DNA of 64,000 nucleotides from Novosphingobium meiothermophilum (GTDB taxonomy: Bacteria > Pseudomonadota > Alphaproteobacteria > Sphingomonadales > Sphingomonadaceae): positions 1 through 64,000 of the forward strand of contig NZ_QGHL01000001.1 of assembly GCF_003171715.1 (NCBI RefSeq). Direction: 5' to 3'. The translations under genes and the position numbers were made by a program. The notes below the pieces were generated by a model. That model had not been told where the DNA came from. It saw nothing but the letters and a program-made list of their open reading frames with translations, and did not search any database. This document shows, in pieces, positions 18,688 through 28,927 of this stretch (positions are counted from its first letter, which is position 1; every line of letters begins with the position of its first letter).

Positions 18688-18747
18688 CGGGATCAACGGG
18701 AACTGATCCCCAACTGCGCTCCGAGTTTGGAACACGCCAGGTATTCC
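18688..18747. promoter_or_regulatory. Two further inverted repeats upstream of the TonB receptor
   Basis: GGGATCA-N8-TGATCCC is perfect at 18688-18709. GGAACAC-N5-GTATTCC (one mismatch) lies at 18729-18747. They are 50-110 bp before the receptor start, and neither matches the class I or class II motifs, so a separate regulator could act on receptor expression. Function is inferred from symmetry only. Confidence 0.35.
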
Positions 18748-18797
18748 GGGCCTTACACTGCATCCGGTCCATGACATCGGGTGAACAGGGGGGAAAA

Positions 18798-21365
18798 ATG
18801 AACGTATATCGCACTTCCATTTCCAAGACCGCGCTGCTGACCGCACTGGCATCGTCAACCATGCTGGCAGCCCAGCCCGCGCTGGCCGCCGACGAACCGC
18901 AGGCCAGCGAGGACACCTCCTCCGGCGCCTTCGGCGAGATCACCGTCACCGCCCGCAAGCGTGAGGAAAGCCTCCTCAAGACCCCGATCGCCATCTCGGC
19001 GCTGACCACGCAGGACATCGAGAAGCGCGGCATCACCTCGGTCAACGATGTCGTGCTCAACACGCCCGGCATCAACGTGTCGAACACCAATTCCGGCCGC
19101 AACGACCGTTCGTTCCAGCAGATCAGCCTGCGCGGCATGACCCCGTCGACCACCACCTCGACGCTGACCGCCAGCTTCATCGACGGCGTGCCCGTGGCCT
19201 CGGCCACCGCGCTCAATGCGGTGATCGATCCGGCGCGCATCGAACTGCTCAAGGGGCCGCAGAACGCCTACTTCGGCCGCAACGCCTTTGCCGGGGCCAT
19301 CAATGTCGTGACCAAGGCGCCCGCAAGCGATTTCGGCGGCTCGATCTCGGCCATGGGCGGCACGCGCAGCAACTACGATGTCTCGGCCGCGCTCGATCTT
19401 CCGGTCGTGGCCGATGTGCTCAGCTTCCGTATCACCGGCCGCACCTTCTCGAAGGACGGCTCCTATATCAACGCCGCCAACCCCAACCAGACGCTGGGCG
19501 ATCAGCAGACCCGCACCGGCACCCTGCAAATCATGTTCAAGCCCGCATCGAACCTCTCGATCCGCGCCATGGGCATGTATTCGGAAGACGCCGACGGCCC
19601 GTCCGCGCAGGGCATGCTCTCGGCCTATGAACTGCGCGCCAACAACGGCAGCATCAACATCCCGTTCCGCAGCGGCAACACCAACGGCACGGTGATCGTC
19701 CCCAGCCTTGCCAACTGCACGCTGAACGGCACCAATCCCTTCATCTGCGGCGCGGCACCTTCACTGCCCGCAGGCTTCAGCCCGGCGCAGAACACGCTGG
19801 AAGATGCGCTGCTGGCGCGGATCCTTGCCCGTCCCGATCTGCGCGTTGCCGATCCGTCGAAGGGCACCAAGGGCTATGGCCTCGTCCGTCAGTATTACCA
19901 CCTGCACCTCAACATCGACTATGAACTGGGCGACACGGGCCTGACGCTGTCCTCGCTCACGGGATACAACAACGAGCTGTATTCCCAATTGGCCGACCTC
20001 GACAACTACGACAGCTCGCTGCTGCGCAATGCGGTTGCCACCACCGCCAACGGCCTGCGCACCTACTGGACCTTCCCCTTCCTGGTCGAACGCCGCAACA
20101 AGGACTTTTCGCAGGAGCTGCGCCTTTCCTATGACAAGGGCGGCGCCTTCAAGGGAATGCTGGGGGCAAGCTACCTTGAAACCGAGGCGCGCGGCGCCCT
20201 GCTCAGCGTATTCAACGAGGAACAGTTCGGCGCGGCACGTTCGGCCGGCACGCTCACCCCGCCGGCGCGCGCCGAAACCTGGGGCGTGTTCGGCAGCCTC
20301 AGCTATGACGTGACCGATGCGCTGAACATCAGCGCCGAAGGTCGTTGGCAGCGCGACAAGGTCTTTGCCTTCGCCGGTGGCCGCCCGGTAACGATCAGCG
20401 CGGCCGCGGCAACAACCTACGGCCTGCCCGCAGGAACCTTCGCCCCGCTGACCACGTTCTTCAACAAGTCGTTCGACAACTTCATGCCGCGCATCATCGT
20501 AAACTACGATGTGAACCCGGACATTATGGTCTATGCGTCATGGTCGAAGGCGGCCAACGTCACGCTCAGCTCGTTCAACACGCAGTTCCTTTCGGGTTCG
20601 GCGGGCGAGTTCGCAGCCGCCCAGTCGATCGGCCTCAGCGTGATCGTCCGCCCGGAAAAGCTCACCAACTATGAAGTGGGCCTCAAGGGCAAGTTCCTCG
20701 ATGGCAAGCTCTATGTCTCGCTGGCTGGCTACATCGCCGACTGGACGGACCAGCACAACAACCGTTCGGTGATCTTCCTCGACACCTCGATCCCCAACGC
20801 GCTGCCCTCGATCGTCAGCGGGGTTGCCAATACCGGCAAGACGCAGGTGCGCGGCATCGAACTGGACATCAACGCCGAACCGTTCAAGGGCTTCACCATC
20901 AACGCATCGGGCGCCTTGAACGAAAGCAGCATCCGCAGCTTTGCCGATCCGGCGATCACCCGCCTCACGGGCGTGACCGGCGATGGCTTCAAGGGCAAGC
21001 AGCTTCCGCTCACCTCGAAGTATTCGGCCAACCTCGGCGCGCAATACACCGGCGATCTGGCCGAGGACATGACCTGGTTCGTGCGCGGCGATCTGTCCTA
21101 CAAGTCGCGCCAGTTCGTCGATCCGGCGAACCTCACCTGGATCAAGGGCCGCGCGCAGGTCAACGCGCGCATCGGCTTCACCAAGGGCAGCTTCGGGCTG
21201 GAAGCCTTCGCCACCAACCTGTTCAACGACCGCAACTATACCGCAGTCGCGCAGAACAACCTGCTTGAACCCAGCTTCGCCCTTTCGGGCGCGGCCTTCG
21301 GCTATCTCAACGTGGGTCTGCCCGAACTGCGCACCTTCGGCATTCGCGGCAACTACCGCTTCTGA
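18798..21365 (+). CDS. TonB-dependent receptor
   Basis: An 855-residue outer-membrane receptor. The start is an ATG preceded by GGGGGGAAAA. A signal peptide runs to about residue 31 (AAQPALAA). A TonB-box-like EITVTARKREE lies at about 47-57, then the plug domain (TPIAISALTTQDIEKRG, FGRNAFAGAINVVTK), then the 22-strand barrel ending in a terminal Phe (GNYRF). Length and sequence style match sphingomonad receptors that take up organic substrates rather than siderophores, and no N-terminal signalling extension is present. It is the only receptor in the window and is likely the entry gate for the compound degraded by the surrounding genes. Confidence 0.95.
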   Translation: MNVYRTSISKTALLTALASSTMLAAQPALAADEPQASEDTSSGAFGEITVTARKREESLLKTPIAISALTTQDIEKRGITSVNDVVLNTPGINVSNTNSGRNDRSFQQISLRGMTPSTTTSTLTASFIDGVPVASATALNAVIDPARIELLKGPQNAYFGRNAFAGAINVVTKAPASDFGGSISAMGGTRSNYDVSAALDLPVVADVLSFRITGRTFSKDGSYINAANPNQTLGDQQTRTGTLQIMFKPASNLSIRAMGMYSEDADGPSAQGMLSAYELRANNGSINIPFRSGNTNGTVIVPSLANCTLNGTNPFICGAAPSLPAGFSPAQNTLEDALLARILARPDLRVADPSKGTKGYGLVRQYYHLHLNIDYELGDTGLTLSSLTGYNNELYSQLADLDNYDSSLLRNAVATTANGLRTYWTFPFLVERRNKDFSQELRLSYDKGGAFKGMLGASYLETEARGALLSVFNEEQFGAARSAGTLTPPARAETWGVFGSLSYDVTDALNISAEGRWQRDKVFAFAGGRPVTISAAAATTYGLPAGTFAPLTTFFNKSFDNFMPRIIVNYDVNPDIMVYASWSKAANVTLSSFNTQFLSGSAGEFAAAQSIGLSVIVRPEKLTNYEVGLKGKFLDGKLYVSLAGYIADWTDQHNNRSVIFLDTSIPNALPSIVSGVANTGKTQVRGIELDINAEPFKGFTINASGALNESSIRSFADPAITRLTGVTGDGFKGKQLPLTSKYSANLGAQYTGDLAEDMTWFVRGDLSYKSRQFVDPANLTWIKGRAQVNARIGFTKGSFGLEAFATNLFNDRNYTAVAQNNLLEPSFALSGAAFGYLNVGLPELRTFGIRGNYRF

Positions 21366-21409
21366 GCGGTCCTGCCACGGCGCTTCTGCCCAAGAGGCGG
21401 GCAATCAAC

Positions 21410-21441
21410 GGGGGCGGTGCCATGTGGCACCGCCCCCCTTT
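21410..21441 (+). terminator. Rho-independent terminator of the TonB receptor gene
   Basis: A 13-bp perfect stem starts GGGGGCGGTGCCA at 21410-21422 and returns at 21425-21437, followed by CTTTT. It lies 45 bp after the receptor stop. The rest of the gap to 21649 has short direct repeats (GCTGTCCGGC twice) but no gene. Confidence 0.85.
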
Positions 21442-21649
21442 TGCTGTCCGGCCCTTCTTGCTGTCCGGCACCGCAGGCAACAGGCAGACGAGTCCACTCG
21501 TCAGGCCCATGCGCGGATGGCCCGGCCCGGCATTGCGGGACAGGCAGCGCGGCTATCGAGGCAGGTCCGGTGATGCCGGGATCTTGACGCCGGGACTTTG
21601 ACGCTGGGACTGGTATCCTGGCCGGGTGCGGCGCGCGTTCAGCGCCGCC

Positions 21650-22516
21650 TCACCCCTTGGCATCCCACAGCGGCTGAAGGATGGCGGCCGGGTTCTCCAG
21701 CACTTCCGGCCTGCGCGCTCTGGTTGCCTCGACCCACGCGGGCGGAAGCGATTCCGGGGCGGCGTTCTGACGGCCGATCCCGGTGGCGGTAAGGTGGCCG
21801 GGGTGGTCGCCCATTTCCAGCCACGGGCGCCACGAACAGACATTGGTATAGCTTACCTCGCTCGTCACCCGTGTCGCGCCGGGGCGGGCCAGATCGGCGC
21901 GCCTTGCGTGAAAGGTATTGCTTTCCGAATAGCGGAACGGCCTGGCCAAGCCGGGGATCGGCATGGCCGTGCGCGAACGCTCCAGCACCCACACGTCATC
22001 GCCGCGCGCCTCGAAAGGCAGGACATCATGCTCCATCTGCAATCCTGGCACGGTGCGGCCCAGATGGAACGACAGATCCCGCCCGATCCGGAACTTCGCC
22101 GGGGCAAGCCCGCCGGTCGGCACCTTGCAGTCCTTGCCGGTATAGGGGTTGCGGAAGGTGTCCATCGCCTTGCCCGTCACGGCATCGGTGAACCACGCCA
22201 GTTCATAGCTGACCGCCTCGTAGCCATCGGCCACCGCACGCCAGCGCGCGAAGGTGGCCGAAACCACCGCGAAAAGCGGGTCCATGCGATCTTCGATCAC
22301 GCCGTAATAGCGCGCCGAGGCCCAGCCGATGACAAGGCCCTCATCAAGCGCGCCGCGAATCCGGATGAAATTGCGCAGGCGGCCTTCCGGGCTTTCAAGA
22401 TCGAGCGCGGCCCCGGCGCGCGCGCGCCTTGGGCGCGCCGCCAGCGCCGGTGCGCCTGCGGCCATGGCCGCCCCGCCCAGGAAAAGGCCCCCAAGCATCA
22501 TACGGCGGTCGATCAT
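21650..22516 (-). CDS. DUF1838 family protein, Tat-type signal (copy 2)
   Basis: A 288-residue DUF1838 protein. The start MIDRRMMLGGLFLGG has GGGGAG upstream and gives a twin-arginine-like signal ending APALAA at about residue 27. The conserved segments are FRNPYTGKDCKVP, LSFHLGRTVPGL and NVCSWRPWLEMGDHPGHL. It is divergent from the FAD-linked oxidase at 22750 with two class I operators between them. Function unknown. It shares the exported location and regulation with the other two copies, and sequence similarity among the three is moderate, so they are not a recent duplication. Confidence 0.85.
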   Translation of the reverse strand: MIDRRMMLGGLFLGGAAMAAGAPALAARPRRARAGAALDLESPEGRLRNFIRIRGALDEGLVIGWASARYYGVIEDRMDPLFAVVSATFARWRAVADGYEAVSYELAWFTDAVTGKAMDTFRNPYTGKDCKVPTGGLAPAKFRIGRDLSFHLGRTVPGLQMEHDVLPFEARGDDVWVLERSRTAMPIPGLARPFRYSESNTFHARRADLARPGATRVTSEVSYTNVCSWRPWLEMGDHPGHLTATGIGRQNAAPESLPPAWVEATRARRPEVLENPAAILQPLWDAKG

Positions 22517-22594
22517 CGCAAGCTCCCCATGCTTGATTGTCTGCCAGCCCACGCTGTTGCGGCGCCCGCGTGCAGGCCATCGCCGCCCTGCATC

Positions 22595-22611
22595 TATCCG
22601 CAGCGCGGACA
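22595..22611. promoter_or_regulatory. Class I operator A between DUF1838 copy 2 and the FAD-linked oxidase
   Basis: TATCCG-CAGCG-CGGACA, 79 bp upstream of the DUF1838 start. The paired copy at 22638-22654 is centred 43 bp away (about four helical turns). Confidence 0.6.
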
Positions 22612-22637
22612 GGCGCAAAGCCGCATCGCACCGCGCC

Positions 22638-22654
22638 TGTCCGCACACCGGATA
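22638..22654. promoter_or_regulatory. Class I operator B between DUF1838 copy 2 and the FAD-linked oxidase
   Basis: TGTCCG-CACAC-CGGATA, about 95 bp before the oxidase start. With operator A it gives each divergent gene a nearby copy. Confidence 0.6.
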
Positions 22655-22749
22655 GAACCCGCCCCCCGTTTCATGCTGGCAGCAGGCATGGCAAGAAAGC
22701 GCTGCACGATGCGAAGCGATAGGGGCGATGCCGTGCGATGCGGGGCGCA

Positions 22750-24297
22750 ATGACAATGGCCGATCTTCTCCACTCCCTCAGGCAGGCACTCGGCAGCGCG
22801 GGCGTAGAGACCGGCGCCGACCGGCTGCGCTACTTTGCCAGCGATGTCTATCGCACCGGCGGCCTGCCGCTGGCCGCGGTCCGGCCCGCCACGGTCGAGG
22901 CCCTGCAAGAAGCGGTGCGCCTGTGCGCGGCGGCGGGCGTGGCCATGGTCCCGCGCGGCGGCGGCGCATCCTATACCGATGGCTATGTTCGCCCCGAAGG
23001 CGGTCACGTGCTGATCGATACGGGCGCGCTCGATGCCATCATGATCGACGAAACCAATGCCGTCGTCACCGCGGGCGCGGGCGTGACCTGGGCAAACCTC
23101 AAGACCGCGCTAGAGGCAAAGGGCCTGCGCACGCCCTTCTGGGGGCCGTTTTCCGGCCTTGCCGCCACGGTCGGCGGATCGATGAGCCAGAACACGCTCA
23201 GCCACGGCAGCACCGCGCACGGCATTTCCGCGCAATCGGTGATCGGGTTCGATGTGGTGCTGGCCAACGGCGATCTTCTCACAACCAACGCCTGCGATGC
23301 CATGCGCTGGTATGGGCCAGACCTGACCGGCCTGTTCACCGGTGATTGCGGCGCCTTCGGGATCAAGGCGCGCGTGCGCCTGCCGCTGCTGCCGGTCCTT
23401 GCCGAAGCGGTGCCGGTGTCCTTCGCGTTCGACAGCTTTGCCGATTACCATGCAGGCGTGCGGGCCGCGCAGATCGCCCGGCTCGACGACAGCCACTTCG
23501 GGCTGGACCTTGCCCTCTCGCAGGGGCAGATCGCCCGGCAGGAAGGCATGGGCGCACGGCTGAAGATCGCGCTTCAGGTGATGCAGAACGCGCCGAGCAG
23601 GCTCAAGGGGCTTGCCAGCCTGGTGAAGATGGCGATTGCCGGGGAAAACCCCATGCGCGCCGGGCAATACATGTGCCACTTCATCGTCGAGGGCTTCGAT
23701 GCCGGGGACGCCGCGCACAAGGCCCGGCAATTGCGCCGCATTGTCGGCCGCCATGGCCGCGAGATCGCCAATACCGTGCCCACCTTCGTGCGCTCGGTCC
23801 CCTTTGCGCCGCTGTTCAACATCCTTGGCCCCGGCGGCGAACGCTGGGTGCCGGTCCACGGCGTGCTGACGCATGACCGCGCGGTTGCCTTCAACGATGC
23901 CTTCCACGCGCTGCTCGCTGCGCGCAAGGCCGAGATGGACCGGCTTGGCGTGTGGACCGGCACGATGTTCTCGCCGGTCGGACCGTCGGGCTTCCTCTAT
24001 GAAATCGCGCTCTACTGGCCCGATGCGCGCACCGACTATCACCTGACCACGCTTGGCGCGGATTACATTGCCGGTCTGGCCGATTTTCCCGCCAATCCCG
24101 AAGCCGCCGCCTGTGCCGACGATCTCAAGGAAGCCATCGTCGACCTGTTCCAGCAGTTCGGCGCAGGCCACTTCCAGATCGGCCGCGCCTACCCCTATCG
24201 GGCGCGCCTGCCGGAAAGGGCAAGTGGCCTGCTGGCTGCGGTGAAGCGCGAACTCGATCCCGATGGCCTGATGAACCCCGGCGCGCTAGGCCTCTGA
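22750..24297 (+). CDS. FAD-linked oxidase (FAD_binding_4, VAO/GlcD-like), copy 1
   Basis: About 515 residues. The PCMH-type FAD domain shows MVPRGGGASYTDGYV and LAATVGGSMSQNTLSHGS near residues 60-155, and the substrate domain ends ELDPDGLMNPGALGL, the usual C-terminal FAD contact. Enzymes of this type oxidise alcohols, hydroxy acids or phenols. Start is uncertain: ATG codons at 22738, 22750 and 22756 are all possible, with a weak GGGG at 22742. A clear paralogue lies at 49426-50955, and each copy neighbours an MFS carrier. It is convergent with the next gene and overlaps it by 12 bp. Confidence 0.9.
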   Translation: MTMADLLHSLRQALGSAGVETGADRLRYFASDVYRTGGLPLAAVRPATVEALQEAVRLCAAAGVAMVPRGGGASYTDGYVRPEGGHVLIDTGALDAIMIDETNAVVTAGAGVTWANLKTALEAKGLRTPFWGPFSGLAATVGGSMSQNTLSHGSTAHGISAQSVIGFDVVLANGDLLTTNACDAMRWYGPDLTGLFTGDCGAFGIKARVRLPLLPVLAEAVPVSFAFDSFADYHAGVRAAQIARLDDSHFGLDLALSQGQIARQEGMGARLKIALQVMQNAPSRLKGLASLVKMAIAGENPMRAGQYMCHFIVEGFDAGDAAHKARQLRRIVGRHGREIANTVPTFVRSVPFAPLFNILGPGGERWVPVHGVLTHDRAVAFNDAFHALLAARKAEMDRLGVWTGTMFSPVGPSGFLYEIALYWPDARTDYHLTTLGADYIAGLADFPANPEAAACADDLKEAIVDLFQQFGAGHFQIGRAYPYRARLPERASGLLAAVKRELDPDGLMNPGALGL

Positions 24298-25419
24298 ACG
24301 ATAGCGCCCCAGCGTGGCGATCAGCACGACCACCACTGCCAGCACCGCCGCCGATCCCAGCAGCGCCGCGTCATAGCCGCCCAGCGCATCGTAAGCCTTG
24401 CCGAACAGCATCGGCCCCAGCCCTGCGCCAAGGCAGAACACGCCCAGCACCCCGCCATAGGTGGCGCCATAGTTGGCCAGCGCGGCATAGCGCCCGGTGA
24501 AGTAGGCCAGCATGTCAACCTCGGCCCCGGCGGCAAGGCCCAGCATGAGCGCGGCAAGGATCACCGGCCCTCCGCCATGGAGCACCAGCGCGGCGATCAC
24601 CGGCGAAAGCAGGAACAGCGCCGCCACATGGGGCGCGTGGAACCGGTCGAACAGGTAGCCCACCACCAGCCGCGCCACCAGCACCGCCACACCCACGCCC
24701 GCCGCCACCTGTGCGGCATCGGCCGCGGCCATGCCCCGGTCAACCAGCATCGGCACCAGATGCACGATCAGCCCGGCCACGATCAGGCCCAGCAGAAACG
24801 CGATGAGCATGAGCATCAGCGTCTGCCGGTTGGCCTCGAACCGGCCGCTTGCGCGCTGGTCCGGGGCGGGCCTGTCGGCCGTGCCGACCAGCAGGCTGGC
24901 GGGCAGGCCGATCATCAGCGTGGCCCCCGCCATGACCAGCAGCGCCCTGCGCCAGCCGCTTGCCGCAAGGACCGGCCCCAGCAGTGCCGGGGCAAGGATC
25001 GCGGCCGTGCCCGTGCCCATCAGCATGAGGCCCAGCGCCAGCCCGCGTGCATGGTCGAACCGCAGCGAGACGATCCGCGCCCAGATGGCGGGCGTGGTGC
25101 CCGCGCCGGCCAGCGACACCATCAGCCACAGCCCGTGCCACGCCGCCACCGAACTGCCCGTGCGCGAAAGCAGGACCAGCGCCAGCGGCGCGGCGATGAA
25201 GCTGGCCAGCGCTATCGGCCGCGCGCCCCAGCGGTCCGCCAGCCAGCCAACCAGCGGGGCCGACAGGAAGATGCCGAACTGCTGGAACGTGGCCGCGCCC
25301 GAAACCGCCGCGCGGCTCCAGCCGTATTCGGCCTGCAAGGGCTTCACGAAAAGGCCCAGCGAATAGAAGCCGATGCCCATCGTGCCCACCCCGATGGCAA
25401 GCGCGGCGGCCAGCACCAC
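24286..25419 (-). CDS. MFS transporter (monocarboxylate-type), copy 1
   Basis: A 12-helix carrier of about 377 residues. Conserved loop LVGWLADRWGARP follows helix 2, and LGLAAGAEVDMLAYFTGRYAALANYG in the second half is typical of MFS oxalate/monocarboxylate-like carriers. No ATG is available near the N terminus. The GTG at 25419 would cut close to helix 1, and the frame stays open upstream (ARVELARGWP), so an unusual start between 25419 and about 25473 is possible. It follows DUF1838 copy 3 by about 60 bp on the same strand. A paralogue lies at 48185-49429. Confidence 0.85.
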   Translation of the reverse strand: MVLAAALAIGVGTMGIGFYSLGLFVKPLQAEYGWSRAAVSGAATFQQFGIFLSAPLVGWLADRWGARPIALASFIAAPLALVLLSRTGSSVAAWHGLWLMVSLAGAGTTPAIWARIVSLRFDHARGLALGLMLMGTGTAAILAPALLGPVLAASGWRRALLVMAGATLMIGLPASLLVGTADRPAPDQRASGRFEANRQTLMLMLIAFLLGLIVAGLIVHLVPMLVDRGMAAADAAQVAAGVGVAVLVARLVVGYLFDRFHAPHVAALFLLSPVIAALVLHGGGPVILAALMLGLAAGAEVDMLAYFTGRYAALANYGATYGGVLGVFCLGAGLGPMLFGKAYDALGGYDAALLGSAAVLAVVVVLIATLGRYRSEA

Positions 25420-25480
25420 GGGCCACCCGCGCGCGAGTTCGACCCTGGCTTCGGGAGAGAGAGCGATGCTCAGCGTCCGG

Positions 25481-26542
25481 TCACTCCGGCTTCTTCACCG
25501 CAAACGGCGCGGGCGCCGGCGGCGGCTTGGGCGGGGTCCACCCCGCAGGCACGGGCGCGGGGGTCTGCTCGCGGGCATAGTTTTCAAGGCTGGACAGCGA
25601 CGGGCCGTAGTCCTCGGTCGGCGCGTGGAGCCACTTCTCGCCCATCGCGCGGGCGGCGGCAACCAGATCGGCGGGCAAGTCCTTCTCGCCGTTCTCGGCG
25701 GTCTGGAAATGGGTGAAATAGCTGACGTGGCCTTCGGCCTGCCCCATCAGCATCCACGGCAGCCACGGGGTGATGCGGCTCCACGCGCCGATATGGGGGA
25801 TATGGGTAAGATAGGGGTTCTCCACGTCTTCCTTCTTCACCACGTAGATGAAGTGTTCCGACACGCGGTTCATCACGCCCGAACTTTCGCGCACCCACTT
25901 GTCGGGCTGAAGCGCGTTGGGATACTGCATGTCGATGCCGGTGTGCAGCACCATCGTGCCGTTGGGACCATATTCCCAGTCCTGAAGAAAGGGCTGGGGC
26001 GGGCGCTTTTCGGTTTGCAGCCCGCCATAGGAGGGCGGCTGCGGCACGAACTCGCTGATCGTGAAGTTGAACGGATCATTGGCGATCGGCACCACCTTCA
26101 CGCGCTCGCCGGTATAGGGATTGTCCCATTCCTTCATGATCTCGCCGGTTTCGAGATTGCGGTAGAACACGATCTCGCGCAGCATCCGGCGATAGGCGCC
26201 ATCCTCAAGCCGCTTGGTCCGCACGAAGCTGAAACCTTCCACGCCGAACAGCGGGCGCACTTTCTCGTTCGGGCGCACGCCAAAAGCCTTGCCCTTGATC
26301 CAGCCGCACTTTTCCTTGGCGGGATCAACATCGGCATCGATCCGCGCATAAGTATCGCGCGTCCACTTGGGATCCTTGAAGTCGATCTTCGTGATGAAAT
26401 CGACCGGCGGCTTGCCCTTGCGCCTGGCCTTGCTTGCCGCGGCGGCAGAGGCCGTGCCCGGCAGCGCCGCCATGCCCGCCATGCCCGCCATGAGCGCGGC
26501 GAAACCCATGCTTTCGCGCCGGGAAAAGTTCTGGTCGTCCAT
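25481..26542 (-). CDS. DUF1838 family protein, Tat-exported (copy 3)
   Basis: A 353-residue DUF1838 protein, the most typical of the three: KAFGVRPNEKVRPLFGVEGF, YRNLETGEIMKEWDNPYTGE and ITPWLPWMLMGQAEGH. The start MDDQNFSRRESMGF has AAGGA 11 bases upstream and gives a twin-arginine signal ending TASAA at about residue 34. A proline-rich C terminus (PKPPPAPAPFAVKKPE) is extra compared with the other copies. It is co-directional with an MFS gene and divergent from the methyltransferase across a class I operator. Confidence 0.87.
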   Translation of the reverse strand: MDDQNFSRRESMGFAALMAGMAGMAALPGTASAAAASKARRKGKPPVDFITKIDFKDPKWTRDTYARIDADVDPAKEKCGWIKGKAFGVRPNEKVRPLFGVEGFSFVRTKRLEDGAYRRMLREIVFYRNLETGEIMKEWDNPYTGERVKVVPIANDPFNFTISEFVPQPPSYGGLQTEKRPPQPFLQDWEYGPNGTMVLHTGIDMQYPNALQPDKWVRESSGVMNRVSEHFIYVVKKEDVENPYLTHIPHIGAWSRITPWLPWMLMGQAEGHVSYFTHFQTAENGEKDLPADLVAAARAMGEKWLHAPTEDYGPSLSSLENYAREQTPAPVPAGWTPPKPPPAPAPFAVKKPE

Positions 26543-26625
26543 CGGTGCCCATTCCTTGAAGCTGGGGGAATCTCTAGGATCAAAAATGCCGTGAATCAAA
26601 ACGGCCGCACGGCCGACCCTTGGCC

Positions 26626-26642
26626 TATCCGCCCAGCGGACA
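26626..26642. promoter_or_regulatory. Class I operator between DUF1838 copy 3 and the methyltransferase
   Basis: TATCCG-CCCAG-CGGACA, 84 bp upstream of the DUF1838 start and 82 bp before the methyltransferase start. The nearly equal distances suit control of both directions. Confidence 0.6.
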
Positions 26643-26723
26643 GCGGTGCGGGGCAGGTCTTGCCCGCAAGGGGCTTGAGGCCCCATGCATGTCGGCGCGC
26701 AAGTGCGAAGCGGAGTCGCTCAG

Positions 26724-27949
<1,226 letters not shown>

Positions 27950-27953
<4 letters not shown>

Positions 27954-28327
27954 ACGGAGCCGACACAATGAGCCAGGAACACCCCCACGTCATCCGCCAC
28001 GCCCGCGGCAAGCGCCCCCAGTTCTACGCAACGCCGGGGCTGGATCAGGTCATGTCGATGGTCATGGTATTGGCCAACGAAGTGTCGGTCCTGCGTGACC
28101 GCATCGACAGCGCCGAGCGCGTGGCCAAGGCCCACGGCATCGATCTGGCCGCGGGGATCGAGACGCTCGAACTCGATCAGGCCGCGCTGGAAGAGCGCGA
28201 GGAACGCCGCCAGGATTTCCTGCGCCGCCTGTTCTATCTCCAGCTCAAGGACGCCGACGAGGCAGCCCAGGCCCAGACCGCCGAAGGCTTCAACGCGACC
28301 ATCGCGGAAATCGCGCTTCAGGACTGA
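27950..28327 (+). CDS. Small conserved-looking protein of unknown function
   Basis: 125 residues starting at an ATG that overlaps the methyltransferase stop (GGAAG 8 bases upstream); an alternative ATG at 27968 also has a GGAG. The N terminus is basic (IRHARGKRPQFYATPGLDQ), the middle has a short hydrophobic patch (VMSMVMVLANEVSVLRDRID), and the rest is charged and helical (LDQAALEEREERRQDFLRRL), consistent with a coiled coil. No recognised domain. Tight coupling to the methyltransferase suggests a partner or chaperone subunit of that enzyme. Confidence 0.75.
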
Positions 28328-28352
28328 ACCGGCCCATCGCGCCCCGGCACGA

Positions 28353-28907
28353 TCAGTTCACCCGGTAGAACCGGATGGATACCGAAGGGGCATTGGTGTT
28401 CCTGCCGGGCACCAGCGCGCCGATGAAGGTCTGGCGGTTCAGCCAGTCATATCGGCCCGCGGGCGCCTCGAACACGGCATGGGTGCGCACGGGAAGCGAC
28501 CTGCCTTCCCCGTCCTGACAGGCAACCGCGGTGTTGACGATGTTGATGATCACCCCGTCATCGGTCTTCAGGAAATAGTCCGCCTTCAGCTGCACGCAGC
28601 CATCGGGGCGCACAAGCTGCCAGTCCCAGCCGCCGGGCATGACCGTGCCGCGCAGCGCCGGTCCGCTGAATGTGCCGCCAGTAATGGGAATGATCTGGCG
28701 GCCGCCCAGCGGGGTGGTTCCCGCCGTCATGCCGGAGGCCAGTGTCACCTCTTCCTCGAACACGAACTCCAGCGAAGGCGAAGCCACGGCGGCATCCGGC
28801 GCGGGCGCATCCGGCGCGGCAAGGGCCTTGGCGCTCGCGCCCGCCGCGATAGCCAGAACAGGGGCCAGAACCGCGCCCGCAACCAACCCTGCAATGCCTG
28901 CCTTCAT
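28353..28907 (-). CDS. DUF3237 family protein, secreted
   Basis: 184 residues. The start MKAGIAGLVAG has GGGGAG upstream and gives a signal peptide to about residue 31. The rest fits DUF3237: LEFVFEEEVTLASG, then GGRQIIPITGGTFSGPALRGTV and GGWDWQLVRPDGCVQLKADY. The fold is predicted to be a small beta-barrel of unknown role, often found near catabolic genes. Last gene of the five-gene (-) operon that begins at 32835. Confidence 0.83.
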   Translation of the reverse strand: MKAGIAGLVAGAVLAPVLAIAAGASAKALAAPDAPAPDAAVASPSLEFVFEEEVTLASGMTAGTTPLGGRQIIPITGGTFSGPALRGTVMPGGWDWQLVRPDGCVQLKADYFLKTDDGVIINIVNTAVACQDGEGRSLPVRTHAVFEAPAGRYDWLNRQTFIGALVPGRNTNAPSVSIRFYRVN

Positions 28908-28927
28908 CCTGTCTCCCCTCGCAGCCG

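Noticed and set aside
18531..18797. Longer start for the TonB receptor
   Set aside because: The in-frame upstream sequence lacks a signal peptide and crosses the operator region; ATG 18798 has a purine-rich ribosome site and an immediate signal peptide.
24286..25473. Frameshift in the MFS carrier because no ATG is found
   Set aside because: All helices are in one frame; a GTG or other unusual start is enough to explain it.
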